Source of the DNA: Papaver somniferum | Taxonomy: Eukaryota > Streptophyta > Magnoliopsida > Ranunculales > Papaveraceae | Length of the DNA: 64,000 bases | Direction of reading: 5' to 3' | Assembly (NCBI RefSeq): GCF_003573695.1 | Contig: NC_039358.1 | Coordinates: forward strand, 15,500,637 to 15,564,636 | Translations under genes and position numbers: made by a program | The notes under the pieces: model-generated | The model's database searches: none | What the model was told of the DNA's origin: nothing | What the model saw: only the letters and a program-made list of their open reading frames with translations | In this document: positions 47,242 through 60,889 of the stretch, piece by piece | Layout of the letters: every line of letters starts with the position of its first letter | How positions within the stretch are numbered: the stretch's first letter is position 1

Positions 47242-50200
47242 CTACTTATAAGCTATTGGACCAGACCTTGACACAGCAAACCTTGGCAATGGACTTGGAC
47301 CCCTACTCCCTGAAGTTGAACCCTCCGCAAATTTTACTTTCCTACTTGAACTATAATCCAAAGGACCAGAACCACGAAGGTTCCGATGTTTGCCGCTGTC
47401 ATTGCTACGTACGCTACCACTGTCGGTGTCAAAAGGTTGGTCTTGCCCATGAGTAGTTGATCTGGAATAAACAGATTCAGTAGCAAATGAGTGAGTCGAT
47501 TCCCCGTGGTTCTGTCGGTATGCAGGAGAGCTGTGCGCTAGAGATACTGAAGGTGATAGCCGGGGTGATGGACTTTGTAACGCAAGCGGGATTGATGGAG
47601 AATTAGCATAATACTGGCTATATATCGAACGAAGAATGGCATATGGAATATAGGTTTCAAGTGTACTTCTCGGGAGGTATGTGGATAACTCACACAGCTG
47701 GTCCATAAAGATCAGTTTCGCAACAAGATGAGACCTGTTAAAAATAGTGTCAGATCTAATACCTTTTATAAGAAAGCTAAAAGAAAAACAACGTCAGAAT
47801 TTCTGCAACATCAGACGTAACAAAATATATCAAAGAGCTGCTTCAACCAGATAGCGGTCAGCAAGAATTTTCGACAATTTTCGAGTTCCTAATAAGAAAC
47901 TCGATTCTAAAAAATTCTCAGTTATACAAGGTGGAGATGCATGATAGTTGATTAGCCAGTTTGTGCTCCTACCAATTCTTTAAAACCTAAACCAAGTTAC
48001 TTTGATTATAAAGGCTACAGTACAGATGCAACAAGAAATGAAGTGCGATATAACCCACAATTAAGACCACTTGACTAATCATGCAGAGATTTTACTGGTA
48101 GGCTGGTAAGTCTAATGAACTAGATGTACTTGTCTAGAGAAGGAAATTACATACACAAGAGTGCTGAAAAATATCTGGAAGATTATCTGGTTAAGCAGCC
48201 ACTTCAGAACAAGTTCACAGAAGTTTCCATCATATTGGCATTTAAAAGAATGATAACCAAGTTACCTGTTACTATCGTTCCACGAATCCAGTATAATCCC
48301 TGATGCACACTTCACAAAGGCCTGCATGGCAGACTTAATGTTTCCTTCAACTAACAAAGAGTTGTTTACATCAGATTCTTGAGCCTCTTCAACATGCCCG
48401 TTTGAGAGAGACCGACTTTGTTGCTGCTCCCTTTCAAATCTAACGAACTCGCATCCCGCAATAACAGCATTGATGCACCTACATTGAGCAAACACAGCAT
48501 TCAAGTAAGAAGACATCTCAACAAAATTTTGAATAAATAAATAAAGCCAATTAGTAACCGATAATCACTACTGAAGTAAACGAACACTTGGATTCACGAA
48601 AACATGCTGCTACTTTGGCAACGTAAAGAAAGAAAGAAAGAAAGAGAATAGTAACCTGGCCAAGCAGTGGATGTTATTATTGAAGCCACCGGTATCAACA
48701 TTGAATGCCGTAATGTCCCAAATGTTAGATGTCATGAAAGCAGCAAACAGGTATGGAAGCAAGCTCCAGGAACCATCACTTGCACTCCCTACATCATAGA
48801 AAATGGACCTCACCCACTCTGAATCATGATCACCATCTACACCGAAACTATTTGCAACACACCTCAACCTTTTAATTTCCTCCTTCTCAGGTAAGAAGCT
48901 AGGTAAATGCTTAGCTACGCCATCCAGCAGGGAAAATACAAGAGGTGCACCTTCTTCCAGCACAGCTCCAGCAGCCTCTGCTAAAAGGCGATCAAAGGCC
49001 AATGCTTGCCCTGCTTGAATGCAGAATCCAGCTACTGTATCCATGTCCACAATCTGGTTCAGATTTGCTTCTCTCTCCAATCTATCTCCAGACTGTGTGC
49101 ACCCAGCTATTGCCTCTAGCACCTCACGATTAGACCGCAGAGCTGTGTCAATACAATTTAAAAGTGCAGCAGTGTGTTCTTTCATCATCCTGTCGAGCCT
49201 GTCAACACCATAGCCACCAAAAATCCGAACAAAGGCCTTCAGTTCTTTAAGATCTGTGACTGATTCAGCAAAATACCCACCAACCGGTCTTGTGCTCTTG
49301 AAGCATCTATGAATAGGTGCAAACAGAAGTCCTGCACCTGATATGTCCTTGACAATGTTTTCTATGTACCAATTACATACTGATTCAACCGCAGAACCTG
49401 TCTGCTGGTCTGCCCGCTTCTCGAACAAGTGCAGGGAAGAAACTGGCCCAGAGAATGCCTCCATCAGCAGGACTTCTCGAATGCCTTGTGTAAGGTCCAT
49501 ACTAATGTGCTGCTCTGCTAAATGAACTATGCTGATATGTCTGCGGATTAATGCCTCCAGCACCGAAGGCCTCTGAAGATCATTATCAGATTTAAGAACC
49601 ACAAGCAATCTCCTCCGGAAGTTACCAAGGATGCATTCTCTCATATACTGCAAGAAAATGGTAGATGTGTTATGGTTGATATTTGGGCAGTTCGAAGTCA
49701 GTGCAGTGGACTTCATGAATGCATCAGGAAGCAAAAGAAAGGTCTTTTAACCATTGTCTAATGGGGTTTACCAACAAGTCTACAAAATGGCTTGCAATTT
49801 GTATTAATAGTACACCAGACTATCTACAATTTATCCTTTAAAATTTGCTCACACAGCAGAAGTTTGTAATTAAAATTTGCAAAATATTTATCGCTTTTTC
49901 TACAAAATACACATTAATCATTTTGCTTTTAAGACTAGTATGCAAAGAGAGGTCTTCATCTTTCTCCAGAAAATATAGATTTTATTACACAAAACGAAGA
50001 TGTTATCAATGCCAACTCATTAATACCTAATTCTCCAAAATTACTATATAGACTGACCTAAGCCTTTCGAGTATGTGACAAATCTATGACATAATATACA
50101 TCCTTCTCAATCTTATATGCAAAGCTCACATTTAATAGCCATATTCAACAACAAAAAGTTGAATATGGCTCCATGTCATTCAAAACGAGTTTCGAAAAGC

Positions 50201-53200
50201 CAAAAAAATTAAGGTGCTCAAACTCTTACCTCTCTAAGAACAAATACATGGTTTAAAACACATATCGGCTCCATGTCATTTAAAACTGAGCAAAGGTTTG
50301 TTAATCTCTGCATTGCAGCTTCTAACCTGTTCTTTCGAATGCAAAGAAAGATCATCAGTTTGTCCATCCAAATATTTCCAGGAAGGGTATACCATAGATT
50401 GGGTTCACTTACATTTTGATAGAGTTGTTATTTTCCGGGTAGCTCTCATACCCAGGGAGCGGTAAACCAGAGAAGCCTTTTGGAGATTTAGCATAGGGGG
50501 TTGAGAACTTTGTTGCATGATTCATGTGCATAGCTGCTTGTTCTGGAAGAAGCTGAAATTTCAATAAATTTTGGTTCCATATAAAGTCTTAGTTAAGTAA
50601 AAATAATCTCATAGTTATTAAGGTTAACTTATAATATTATAACCAAAGAGATAACAACCTGAGTCTCTAGCAATCCAAGACCTCCTTCTGAGTCTAGAAT
50701 ATTTATCAGTCCTTCCAGTCCACCCATAATGGACTCAATGAGAGACTCCACATACAAAACTGCATCCCGACCAATTTTAGTCACCTGTATCAAAACAAAT
50801 TAAAAAAAAATAAAATAAAATTAACATACACAGAGACTTGATTACTGGACATGGTCAGCAGAGAAAGGGGGAAAAAAGAAAAAGGGATGGTTTAAAATCT
50901 TTTGATATCTGGGGAAGTTTTTAAAATGGGGTTCAAGTCATAGAACACGATCAAAATTTCTGTAAGAATGACCAGCAAGGTTTTAAAATGTGTTAATGCA
51001 GTGAGCAGAGGTTTCCTTTGGAGAAATGAGGCGGTGCCTCAAGGCATATGTCATAGAACACGATCAAAATTTCTGTAAGAATGACCAGCAAGGTTTTAAT
51101 ATGTGTTAATGCAGTGAGCAGAGGTTTCCTTTGGAGAAATGAGGCGGTGCCTTAAGACAAAAGAATCAGCTATTTCTGTAGAAATGATTAAAGCTGTAAA
51201 GAAACAGCTACTTAGTGAAAATAACAAGTAAAGAGGCACGAAATTGTGTCAAAGTGACAAGTAAGAAAATGGAGGGAGTATATTGCTTTACCTCCTCTGG
51301 AACAATAATGGACGCACACTCTGGAAAACTGCTAGCAACTCCAAGCCAGGCACAGCAATGTTGAGGCCGGCCTTCTGGGCCAAACATGGTGTTTCTAAAA
51401 ACCTGGTCAGAATGTAATATGTAAACAGCAAACCCAATAACGTGTTTCTCAAGCAGGAGAGAATAACAAACAAAACAAAACAGAAATAAATAAATTAGGG
51501 CAATAAAGATTTAGTATCCGATAAACCAGCAAGTCCTTAAATTAATTAGCTAACAACCAATCTAGAGAAATGAAAATGCTACCGCTGTAAGATGGTGGTG
51601 ATAAAAATAAAGCTTTTTTAACGTGCCATGCTTCGACAGCTGAGATTCAAGTTCATCAACACATCTGCAAGATAGTTTATTTGAGTCAGTGCAGGTGAGC
51701 ACATATCCCATTGCAAATTACAACCCGGCCTGTTTATAATTATACATCACTTAGTTGACCTAAATATATGCAACTCAGAATGCAAAAACATCAACCTAGC
51801 TTGAATAAGCAGGACACTTAATTATGAGGCTTTAATCTACCAGTACGTTATGAATTGCAAACTAACTAACAACAAGTCTGAGACTACTACGGAGAAAAAA
51901 ATCACCTTGACCAATTAAAAGCAGCATTTCCTTCAGATAATAAACCTTCCTTCCCCGTTGAGACAGTAGCCTTCTCCAAGTGTCTAATATTTATAGATGA
52001 GCGAGAAGATGTGACAATCATTAATACTGCTAACCATTCCTTGCGCAAATCCTGCACCACGGAAAACAAATGCTGTATCAAAGGGCAAAACTACTATAAT
52101 AATTATTAGTTTACCCTAATAATTGCAACATAAACTAAGAAAAAACTATCCCTAATAATCAGTTGATCATGAATAATTTTTTTGACTCTCTCTTCCATTG
52201 ATGCACCATTTGTTCCAATGCTAAGTTGGGCTTGATGAAGAGAATCAGAGTTGCAAAACTCCACTGAAATAAAATTGAGGGCTAAAAATTCAATAGAAGA
52301 CTACTAAATCCCTGTAGGAATAATCCTCCTTCTATAGCATTAATAAACATCAAACTACTCATAGATGGGTGAAGATAAATAAGTAATCATCCTTCTAAAT
52401 AAGATAATGATTAAATTTCCCTGGGGAAGTATGGCATTGTCTCTTCACAAAATGTAAAATAATAATAATTTATGTACGTTATACATGCGAACTAGAATCG
52501 AGATGAACTATCCAAATGCAGAAGAGTAATGCATAGCCATAACATAATATACTCGTGGTAGACAGATTTTGAACCAGAACAAGTGTGAGAATGAGAATGT
52601 ATTTTAGATAATTCTTACTGATAAATCGCATGTAAGAGCAGACACATTTTCACCCTGTGGCCTTGGTATGTTCTCAAGACGCTGAACAATCTGCTGAAAG
52701 AGTCCTTTTAAGGTTGAATCTAGGTCAAGAGCCACCATGCCTGGCGTGTTCAGCAAAAAACGAATTCTACCAGCGGAGGATGATAAATACGATAGTGCAT
52801 AGCCTCTTATTGCTGCATACAAATGCACCCTATATTATTTCTAGAAATATTACCAGGAGTTTCTCCTTCTAGTTGACGAAAATAATAACTAAAACCATAA
52901 CCAGGCAAATGAATTAACAACGCAAACATTGTGTTGTTAATTCATTCAAATTTTTAATATCAAAAGGCTCCTAAGTTCTAATAAAGTCGGGCTTGATCAG
53001 GTCTTTCCTCCTGATGCTCGGAAGAAACCTTGCCACCCCCACTTGACCAGTAAACTGGCAAGGACGGGCTTGAGATGAAGGGACCATGTGTCATCCATGT
53101 TTGTACTCCAGTTCAGGTCATTCTAAAATTCAGACAAGAAGTTTGAATGCTGGGTACAGTAAAAGCAAGAGTACATAAATTCTAAAACCATGTTCAAGAA

Positions 53201-56200
53201 ACTGGGTTTTAACTTTTAATTTTCTGCTGTTATATATTATGTTGATGCTATGACAACAAGTCCATACAACACTTCCGCTCTCAACACTGAGGAATTGAAA
53301 ACATATCCCGACTTACCGGCAATGTACTTCCGCACCAAACAACAAAGACGGTCAATACCATCCAATAGAAACCCTATTGTTGGATCATTTGGATCCTGAA
53401 ATAAAAATTATACTCATTATATGCACAGGTTTAACTGGTCAAAACTACAAGACTGCAGCCTCTTCACAGAATTAGATGAGGAACTTAAAATTGTTGTCCG
53501 AGTTAATAATGAGACATAAACAGTGAATAGCTTACTAGCTCAACTGGTACCATCTTCACAGCTTTAGACTTTGATGATATAACTCCAACATGTTGGAAGT
53601 ACCAAAGGACTTCAGACTGCGCCAAAGCTAATGCAGAAAATACCATCTGCACGCATAAAGTCGTCATAATAAACTAAAGTTATTATTCGAACTAAATTTT
53701 ACAGCAATTAAACTGAATAGGGAAAATTATGATCTGGTCGAAAACAGTATAACTCTCAAGTTTCTGGAAGGAAAAAATGTCCATGATTTATATCCTCCCT
53801 CATACAATTAGATTGATGTGTATATCATGTATTACTTCAAACTGAACATAACATTGAGATGTATCACAAGATTCACAACGAAGGAAGGAGAGGGACAATG
53901 ACAAAAATCCATTATCATATGTGCAATTAACCTGGAAAAGGAAGGGTGGGGAGATAACTCAAAGAACAGAAGAAAAACCACCTGAATGTTTGGAGCCAAC
54001 AAACTTGGCTGGTCGGTAAAGAAGAGAACCATTCTTCCAATCTCTTGTTTCAATAATATTCTCCTCTCGCGGTGTATAGCATCACAAGATACTAGTGCTT
54101 GCTCGTGCACTTCACTACAGAATTTCAACATTACGTCATACAAATGTCCTATTTCCTGTATATATAAAAAAATCAACGAGGAAAAGTGGTTCTACCTGCT
54201 TAAAGAAAAGTACATGGTGCCAGTTTCAAAGACATGTATATTGTATTTCAGATGTCAGCGGTTTTATCAGATCACTCAAACTGAATTAAAATAAGGTCAT
54301 AACTGATATTGTAGCTTTCTGATACGAATTATCACCAATTAATTTCAAATATCATTTCCTACTGAATGAGCCAATGGGGATATCACATCAAAACAGGGGA
54401 GTGTTTTGCTTGGGCATGATAATACTTAAGTGTACGAGCAAATTTTGAGAAAGGGTTTCAGCCAGATATTTACTAAAGGAAGTGTTTACCCTGTCCAGAG
54501 CATGACCTCTAACAGAGCTTTTACATCCTGCTTCAGTTCTTTAGTCGAAACATCCATACTATAGCCTATAGGTAGTTAACTATTAAATAAGTCTTCTCCT
54601 CGACCTTCCAATCTGAAGAAATAGTTGGGAGTTTCTGCAGGTGAACAAGATGTAGTATCCCGCACCCACTCAAAATCTGATACCGTGACAAGTCTCTAAA
54701 TCATGCATGAAGCCGGCATGAAAAGATAATGATAATACTGCAGAGTAAGAGAGTTTAAACCTTCGAGAAATGTAAAGAATTTTGGTGTTTTTCACCTGTC
54801 ACACCTAACAGTAAGCTATTCGACCATCTATACCCTTAACTTTGCCAGTAATATTTTTTTCTCAGAAGATAGTACGAAAATTTTGTACCTTATCATTTTC
54901 TCTACCTGCTTTGCAACACTATACTCCAGATCTGCTTCCTTTTGCTTTGCCCGGCCAGATTTTGCCATCTTTTTGGATTCTAATATCTTCGGTAAAACGT
55001 ATGTTTGATAATCCTCATGCAACAAAATAAACTGCATGTTTATGAAGAGAACATTGATTATCATGTCCAAGCACATGACTACAAAAAATTAACCAGGGAT
55101 AGATAATAATTTACCTCATCCCTAAACAGTGTTAGGATTAAATTTTCCTTCAGTGCAACCTGCAAATAAGAAATTTAAGAAAAGATCCCTTAAATCTAAT
55201 TATGTCAGTAAAACCTAACAAGCATCATTTTAAACAATAGGTATTTAAATAATGAAAGAAATGCACCCCAAAAAATAAATATGACTATGCCAACTTACAT
55301 ATGAAGCATTACTGTTGCCAATACTTTCAGGATAAATTTTTAATCAATTTTCAGTATGTAAAGAAAGGCAGCAGAAACCGTGAAGTAAAAGACTCTCAAT
55401 GCATACCAGAGCAATATCAATGCTTGTGACACGGAGTAGTTCATCAGGGCAAACAAGATACCCAAATAGGACCCAGTCTCGGTAAGAAGTTACGTTAGCT
55501 AAATCTTGAGCCCTCTGCGAAAAAATGACAAGATAAATAGAAGGCAACAATTAAACATGATAGGAGCGTGAAAGGTACATTTTAAGTTTATCAAGCTATG
55601 TTGTCTTGCAGAATGCACAACATTGAAAATGAAAAAGAAGCTTACCATTGGGTGAGCAGTATTAGTGAGTATGTCTGGGTAACGAGGATGGTAGGGACTT
55701 AAGAAGCCCTCATTTCTCAACTTCTTGGAATCGGTAGATAAAAAGATAATAGGACCAACCGCCTCTAAAACCTGAAAAGGAAACGTAAAATTTTTAAGTT
55801 TCAACCGTGGCATTATATTTTAAGTTATACGCAAAATGCAAGATGTTAAATTAAACAAAACACTAAAAGTATATTAACATCACTCATATTGTTATAAGTT
55901 CATTGATGCTGAGAACTAAGTGAAAGAAAGAAAAAAAAAAAACCGAGGTAGTTTTTCTTCACAGAGTATATGGCACTAACCATTAGGTGGGCAAATAATG
56001 GGGCAACTTGATTACCTAAATTATAGAAATCCAACTATGTGAGTTCCTCTGTAAGCTATGTATTGTTTGTTTCTTTGAGTGGTGTTCTACATTTACTTTC
56101 TACAGTATTTTTGTTTCAGCCTGCACAGGTCCAAGCCACTGGGACCCCTTAGTTCTAACCAGGGAGTGCGGAGGTCCCAAGAATAAAGTCTCTCCTCCAA

Positions 56201-58984
56201 AAGTGACTTTGCCAAGTGGGCTAATCAAGAAGCACCTAACAATAAATAATACTTGTATCCTTCTCTTATATATGTATTTTCCGTCCAGATAAGCATACAA
56301 TTTGTACTATCGTCCAAACTATTACACGGTTGTTGTTGTCCAAACTATTACACATGAGTCTGACAAAATGTTTCTATAATCTGTAAATAAAAATTAATGA
56401 AAATAAAAGAACAATAACATAACAGGTTTCAACAAGCAAAAATAAATAAATGTGTACACTCGTCAAGAAAGAAATTGTTTGAACCTATGTTGAGGTAAGA
56501 AAAATCAAAGGCGTACCTCCCCAATGCGTGGGCTGACAAAATTAAGATCCTCATGCAAGCCTTTAATTGGTGGATCATAAGAATCTACAAATTGAACCAA
56601 TCTGCCATCACAAAAGAGGAAGAAATTAGGTGCAACTTAGGATAATGAAATGAAGAACTATTTTATTAAGTAATAACAAGACATACATAAATATACAACT
56701 TCGATAATTGCCACAACCGAACAGCAAAGTCCATTGGAGGAAGCCCTCTAAATGCACTTACGAAACAAGACATTCAAATCGAAATTTGTATAATTCAGCG
56801 AAAATGTCCACTACCTATGATAAGACTCGCAGTCTCGACCATTTCTTAACATTGCATGCAGAAGGTTATACATCTGCAGCAGCATTTTCCTCGGTATCTG
56901 TGCCAGAAACACGTTCCTTTAATTAGCATGCAAAAAGACACAAATAAATAAAAAAGATGGTGCATATGTTCATCTTCTGGCCTGCTGAAATTGCTTGGCA
57001 CCCTAAACACCACCTATATCGCCATACTACACTACTCCAGAACACCGATACATATATAAAGATATGTGACTGAGGTCGACATCCAGCGGCTTACAGGATT
57101 ACTGGCTGACAGCCAGAGATGATATGTCTCAGTCTAAATCTTGTGAGGATGATCTCCTGGCATCTTCTCAAGACAATAAGACATTTTCAGACCCTCTTAT
57201 CCCACCAAATGCCGATACACTATCAATGATGACACAGAACAACACTTTAACCTGTTGTCCAGTTCTAGCAGAAAGAGTTCTCCATAGCGAAGATATATAC
57301 ATCATAGAACAGAAGGCCTTGGTTCGATTTCAATTAGCAAGCACAACCATGTTTAAAAAGTTCATTGCTGAGTTAGAGCTAATTGGTAGTGTTCATTTAC
57401 AGGTTCAGAATGTTTAACCGGGGATTATTTTCCGCTAATTTTCCGTAGCTTAACAATTCATACGATGGGAGTTTCCGTTTACAAATTTAGAACTTTGGTT
57501 CTTGGCTCAGAGTATAAAATAGTTTTCGTGAGGATGATCCACTCATAAATCACCAATAAGACCATTGCATGTAACTCAGTTACTCTAACCCAATAATATG
57601 TTGATTCAAAGTCAAACGTCAAACTGATAGACCAATAATGATAACTATTAACTCATATTTGTTGATCATAAAGTAAACAAGTAATAGCCTAATAGGATTT
57701 TGCATTCACCTAAAAGACCATTATTTCAAATATTAAGGGTTTTGAGTATAGAACTTTATTCTCTGTAATACTGGATTCAAGGTTAACAGTGAAAAAGATG
57801 ATATTCAAATTTGATTTATGTGTAAATGGTCATTATCGTAGTTATCTCTCTTATATAATCCTAAGTGTGTCAAACATGAGGATTCACATGCATCAAAACA
57901 CTGGTTATGCACATATAATGTAGAGGTAGAAACAGTGATGGCAGAAGCCAAAAACATAAATAGTGACTATAAGAGAGAAAGAAATTTGGGACTTGCCTTC
58001 TCAGAGAATAGACTAACACGGATAAAGGAGCAGAACAAGTCCATAAACGCATGCAAAATCAGTGAGTTTTGATGAGGCTGCAAAAAGAGGGGGGAAATGT
58101 AGAACCTTCACTTTAGGAAATTATGTAGTAAACATCTTTCTTAATGTATAACAAAATAGAGAGCAAGAACTCACCAGCAACGTTATCACTGTGCTGCTCA
58201 AGTCCAATATAAGGCGTAGGGCATCTTCTCGAAATGCCATTAAATCTAAAAGCAGCTGCTTAAATGATTAAAACAGATGTTAAATTCTACCCGATTAAAT
58301 TAAATTATGCAAACTTCAGATCACATTCTTGGATAAATCTACTGGTATATGCTTCTGAATTCTCATGTCCCTTGTCTGATTTAAATGAACAATGAGATGA
58401 TAAAGTAGTGTTCCTATAAAACGTCGAACTAAAATAAGCACATACCGATATCCAAGGTTCCAGCCTTTGAAAATGTACTTCTGCATTGTCATTCAGTGAA
58501 TCTAAAGCGATCTTATCGACCTACATTAAAACCCAACAAACAATTATATTTCACACTAAACAGATTAAGAACCTCCATGAAATAAAAAAACAAATACAAG
58601 TCTTACTTTTTCCAATTGCAATTTGCTGGGATGCTCTGGAAACTTCTTTGAAACAATGATACAAATTTTGGGATGATTTGGAATAATACCAGATTTCCAA
58701 AATGCATCAGAAAAGACATGAGATAGTGAATCTGGGTAATCTAATATTTGATTCAACCTATACATTTTAGCTACTAAACCTTGAGCAACTTCATTAAGCT
58801 GTACCAATGACTGCATATTCAACAAACCCTTTTGAGATGATGGAGTTGAATTCTGTGATTGTTGTTGTGGTTCAGTAACCATATATTCAGACCATCTTAA
58901 TTGACTATCAAACTCTCTTGATCTTACAGATGAAGTTGGAGACCCATCATCAGTTGCTAATTGTTGTTGCCTTGATTTCGCCAT
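47242..58984 (-). CDS. NAP1: NAP1/GNARLED, SCAR/WAVE complex subunit (Nck-associated protein 1 family)
   Basis: Subunit of the SCAR/WAVE complex (with SRA1, ABI, BRICK1, SCAR) that relays ROP GTPase signals to ARP2/3 actin nucleation; needed for trichome and pavement-cell shape. Twenty-three exons, from ATG at 58984: 58607-58984, 58446-58520, 58175-58258, 57997-58077, 56815-56897, 56517-56601, 55646-55771, 55407-55514, 55115-55159, 54889-55031, 53982-54114, 53536-53646, 53317-53395, 52619-52812, 51906-52051, 51583-51664, 51292-51402, 50659-50784, 50413-50552, 50230-50326, 48656-49647, 48266-48478, 47242-47734. They total 4125 bases, 1374 codons plus stop, with every junction in phase, close to the about 1400 residues of the family. 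Diagnostic stretches include [56 protein letters not shown] and the end [16 protein letters not shown]. Exon 21 is unusually long (992 bases). Intron 4 has a GC donor. It appears fully functional. Confidence 0.97.
48628..48645. repeat. AAAG microsatellite in a NAP1 intron
   Basis: (AAAG)n run beside the donor of the long exon 21, within intron 21. Confidence 0.8.
50938..51158. repeat. 113-bp tandem duplication in NAP1 intron 17
   Basis: Two adjacent copies, starting at 50938 and 51051, both beginning TCATAGAACACGATCAAAAT. Only about two or three differences are seen, so it is recent. It does not touch the flanking exons (50784 and 51292). Confidence 0.92.
57991..57996 (-). promoter_or_regulatory. 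GC-type splice donor of NAP1 intron 4
   Basis: After exon 4 (codons GAG AAG) the minus strand reads GCAAGT instead of GTAAGT. Exon 4 and exon 5 (ATACCGAGG...) join in phase as expected for EK-IPRK. AAG|GCAAGT is the strong consensus for the minority GC-AG introns. Confidence 0.85.
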
Positions 58985-59270
58985 TATCGTATATTCCTCT
59001 GAAAATTACACAATAGAAGAAATTAGGTTAAATTTTCGAGGAATTTGAAGTACATTTTGACAAGTAGGTGGTGAATTAAAACGTACAATACTAACCAGGT
59101 ATAAGTAGTAGTAGTTTCAAGAGATGGGAGCAGCTACTTGATTCACATTACAAAACCCTAACCCGGAAAAATGAAATTACATCGCCTGTTTAGATCTGGA
59201 AACCTTAAAACCCAAAAACTGGACTAGAAACTTAAAAGTATTTCTGTGCAGCAGCAGAGAGAGAGAAGGG
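58985..59270 (-). promoter_or_regulatory. NAP1 5' untranslated region with a leader intron
   Basis: A donor (ACCTG|GTTAGT at 59095) and an acceptor (ATTTTCAG ending at 58999) define a 97-bp intron at 58999-59095, 14 bases upstream of the ATG. Upstream of it the leader ends in a CT-rich tract (rc of the GAGAGA run at 59253-59267), a common plant core-promoter or leader feature. No clear TATA box. Confidence 0.6.
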
Positions 59271-60029
59271 GGGAAAGCAAGAGGGCAGCTGAGTTTAATT
59301 GCACTAGAAATGTTTTAGGCGTAGTCAGACTCTTAGGTAGTGTTTGGTTTCTTTTTTTAACTCAGTCTGTCAATTTGTGGATGTTAAGGCCGATACCTAC
59401 TTCCAAATATTACTATGGTAAAACTGGCCAAATTTAGTAAATCACTTCACTCCTGGTTAGAAAAAATACAATCTTTGAGCATGATAATGGTACAAAACCG
59501 AATACATAGACTTAGGAAATATTTTAATGATCTTTGATTAATCATTTAAAGCGGCATCAAGCAGGTAGTAATGGTGTTCCACTTTGTTGGCTTGATTGGA
59601 GGTATGCATACAAATTGACTGTTTATACTGTATTAGAGTGGCTATCACCTCACCTATATCAACAATAGTGAAGACTTTTGAGGTTTGGAGCAGACATTCT
59701 TGTTTTGCACACAAAGAGAAAATGAGTGCAGTTGGGGGAGCCCTTTTGAATCCAAATATTGCACAGTGGATGAAACACGCCAACAAAAATACAATTATTG
59801 TGAAGGTGGCTTTTTTCAACCTCGCATTCTTAGGAGTGTGAATTCGTGTCCAGGATGTCTATTTCACATTTCAATCTCTATCTTTGATTTGGTTTAGGGA
59901 GTTACGTAATGAGGGTTGTGATTCTATACATCGAGGACAATGGGGTCATCAGTTAAATAATCAACCAATCAAAAGAATATGTGAAATATACAGTTGTTAG
60001 AGGAGTGTGAACAGATTTGGACTCCATTC
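59271..60029. other. NAP1 upstream region, no further gene
   Basis: The presumed promoter of NAP1 lies here. Short open frames at 59538-59897 on both strands have no domain and overlap each other; I do not call them. Confidence 0.5.
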
Positions 60030-60865
60030 TTAGAGGCGACCGCAAAGGAATTAGGGGTGATTTCTTTATTATCATCCCGTAGGTGTAATTATGGGATGTT
60101 TTGGTGGTTAGAAACTACCTATATGCCCTTTTACAATCGGTAGTTTAGTATTGGTTTTATCGACCGATTATGACTGTGTTCTTCTCTTCTTTGCTTTGTT
60201 TCAAAAAAATAAATTTGGGGTTGCTGTCACAATTGGTAGATAATAAACATCACGAAACTACCGATTGTGAAAATAGAGAAATTCAAAATTCCATTGGCTT
60301 TTAAGAATTTTGAATTCGGGGTTACTATGATAATCGGCAGATAATGGACATCCTGAAGTTACCGATTGTACAATCGGTAGATAATAGACATCACGAGACT
60401 ACCAATTATGAAAATAGAGAAATCTGAAATTCCATTAGTGTTTGAAAATTTTGAATTTGGGGGTACTACCACAGTCAGTAGATAATGAACATCACGAAAA
60501 TTCGAAAATTTACTACCGATTATGTTTGTGTAAAGAATTCGAAAATTTAAGGATTTTCGGGCTACATTGTAATCGGAAGCCTATCAAATATCATTTTGTA
60601 TCGATTATACATATATTTTAGCACAGTAGTTTTCAATTGGTAGATATGGTACTCCATTATCTACCGATTCTGGGTTGTTCTGAATCATGCGAAAATGAAA
60701 TATCATTTATATAACAAATTTCTCTCGATTGTAAAATTAACTACCATTTATTAAGAGTAAAATCGCCATTATGAAAAACGGGATATAAGGGGTGGGTTCA
60801 TTTTAGGTTTGGGTGATCTTATTTTGTTTTATTAGTCGCCCCTAATTCTTTCAGGATCCCCCTAA
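60030..60865. mobile_element. candidate inverted-repeat element 1 (about 836 bp) with hairpin repeats
   Basis: Left end TTAGAGGCGACCGCAAAGGA then ATTAGGGG; right end, read inward, TTAGGGGGATCCTGAAAGAA then TTAGGGG. These are imperfect inverted repeats of about 28 bp. Inside are three or four units of AATCGGTAGATAATxxACATC ... CTACCGATT, each able to form a hairpin. No ORF. A target duplication could not be confirmed. Confidence 0.55.
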
Positions 60866-60889
60866 AAATGCCAGGTTTTTCTACTGGAC

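Noticed and set aside
57124..57417. 97-codon plus-strand ORF in NAP1 intron 4
   Set aside because: No domain, no splice or promoter signals, lies in the intron of a well-supported gene on the other strand.
59538..59897. Overlapping ORFs upstream of NAP1
   Set aside because: Open on both strands, no recognisable protein, no coding signal beyond length.
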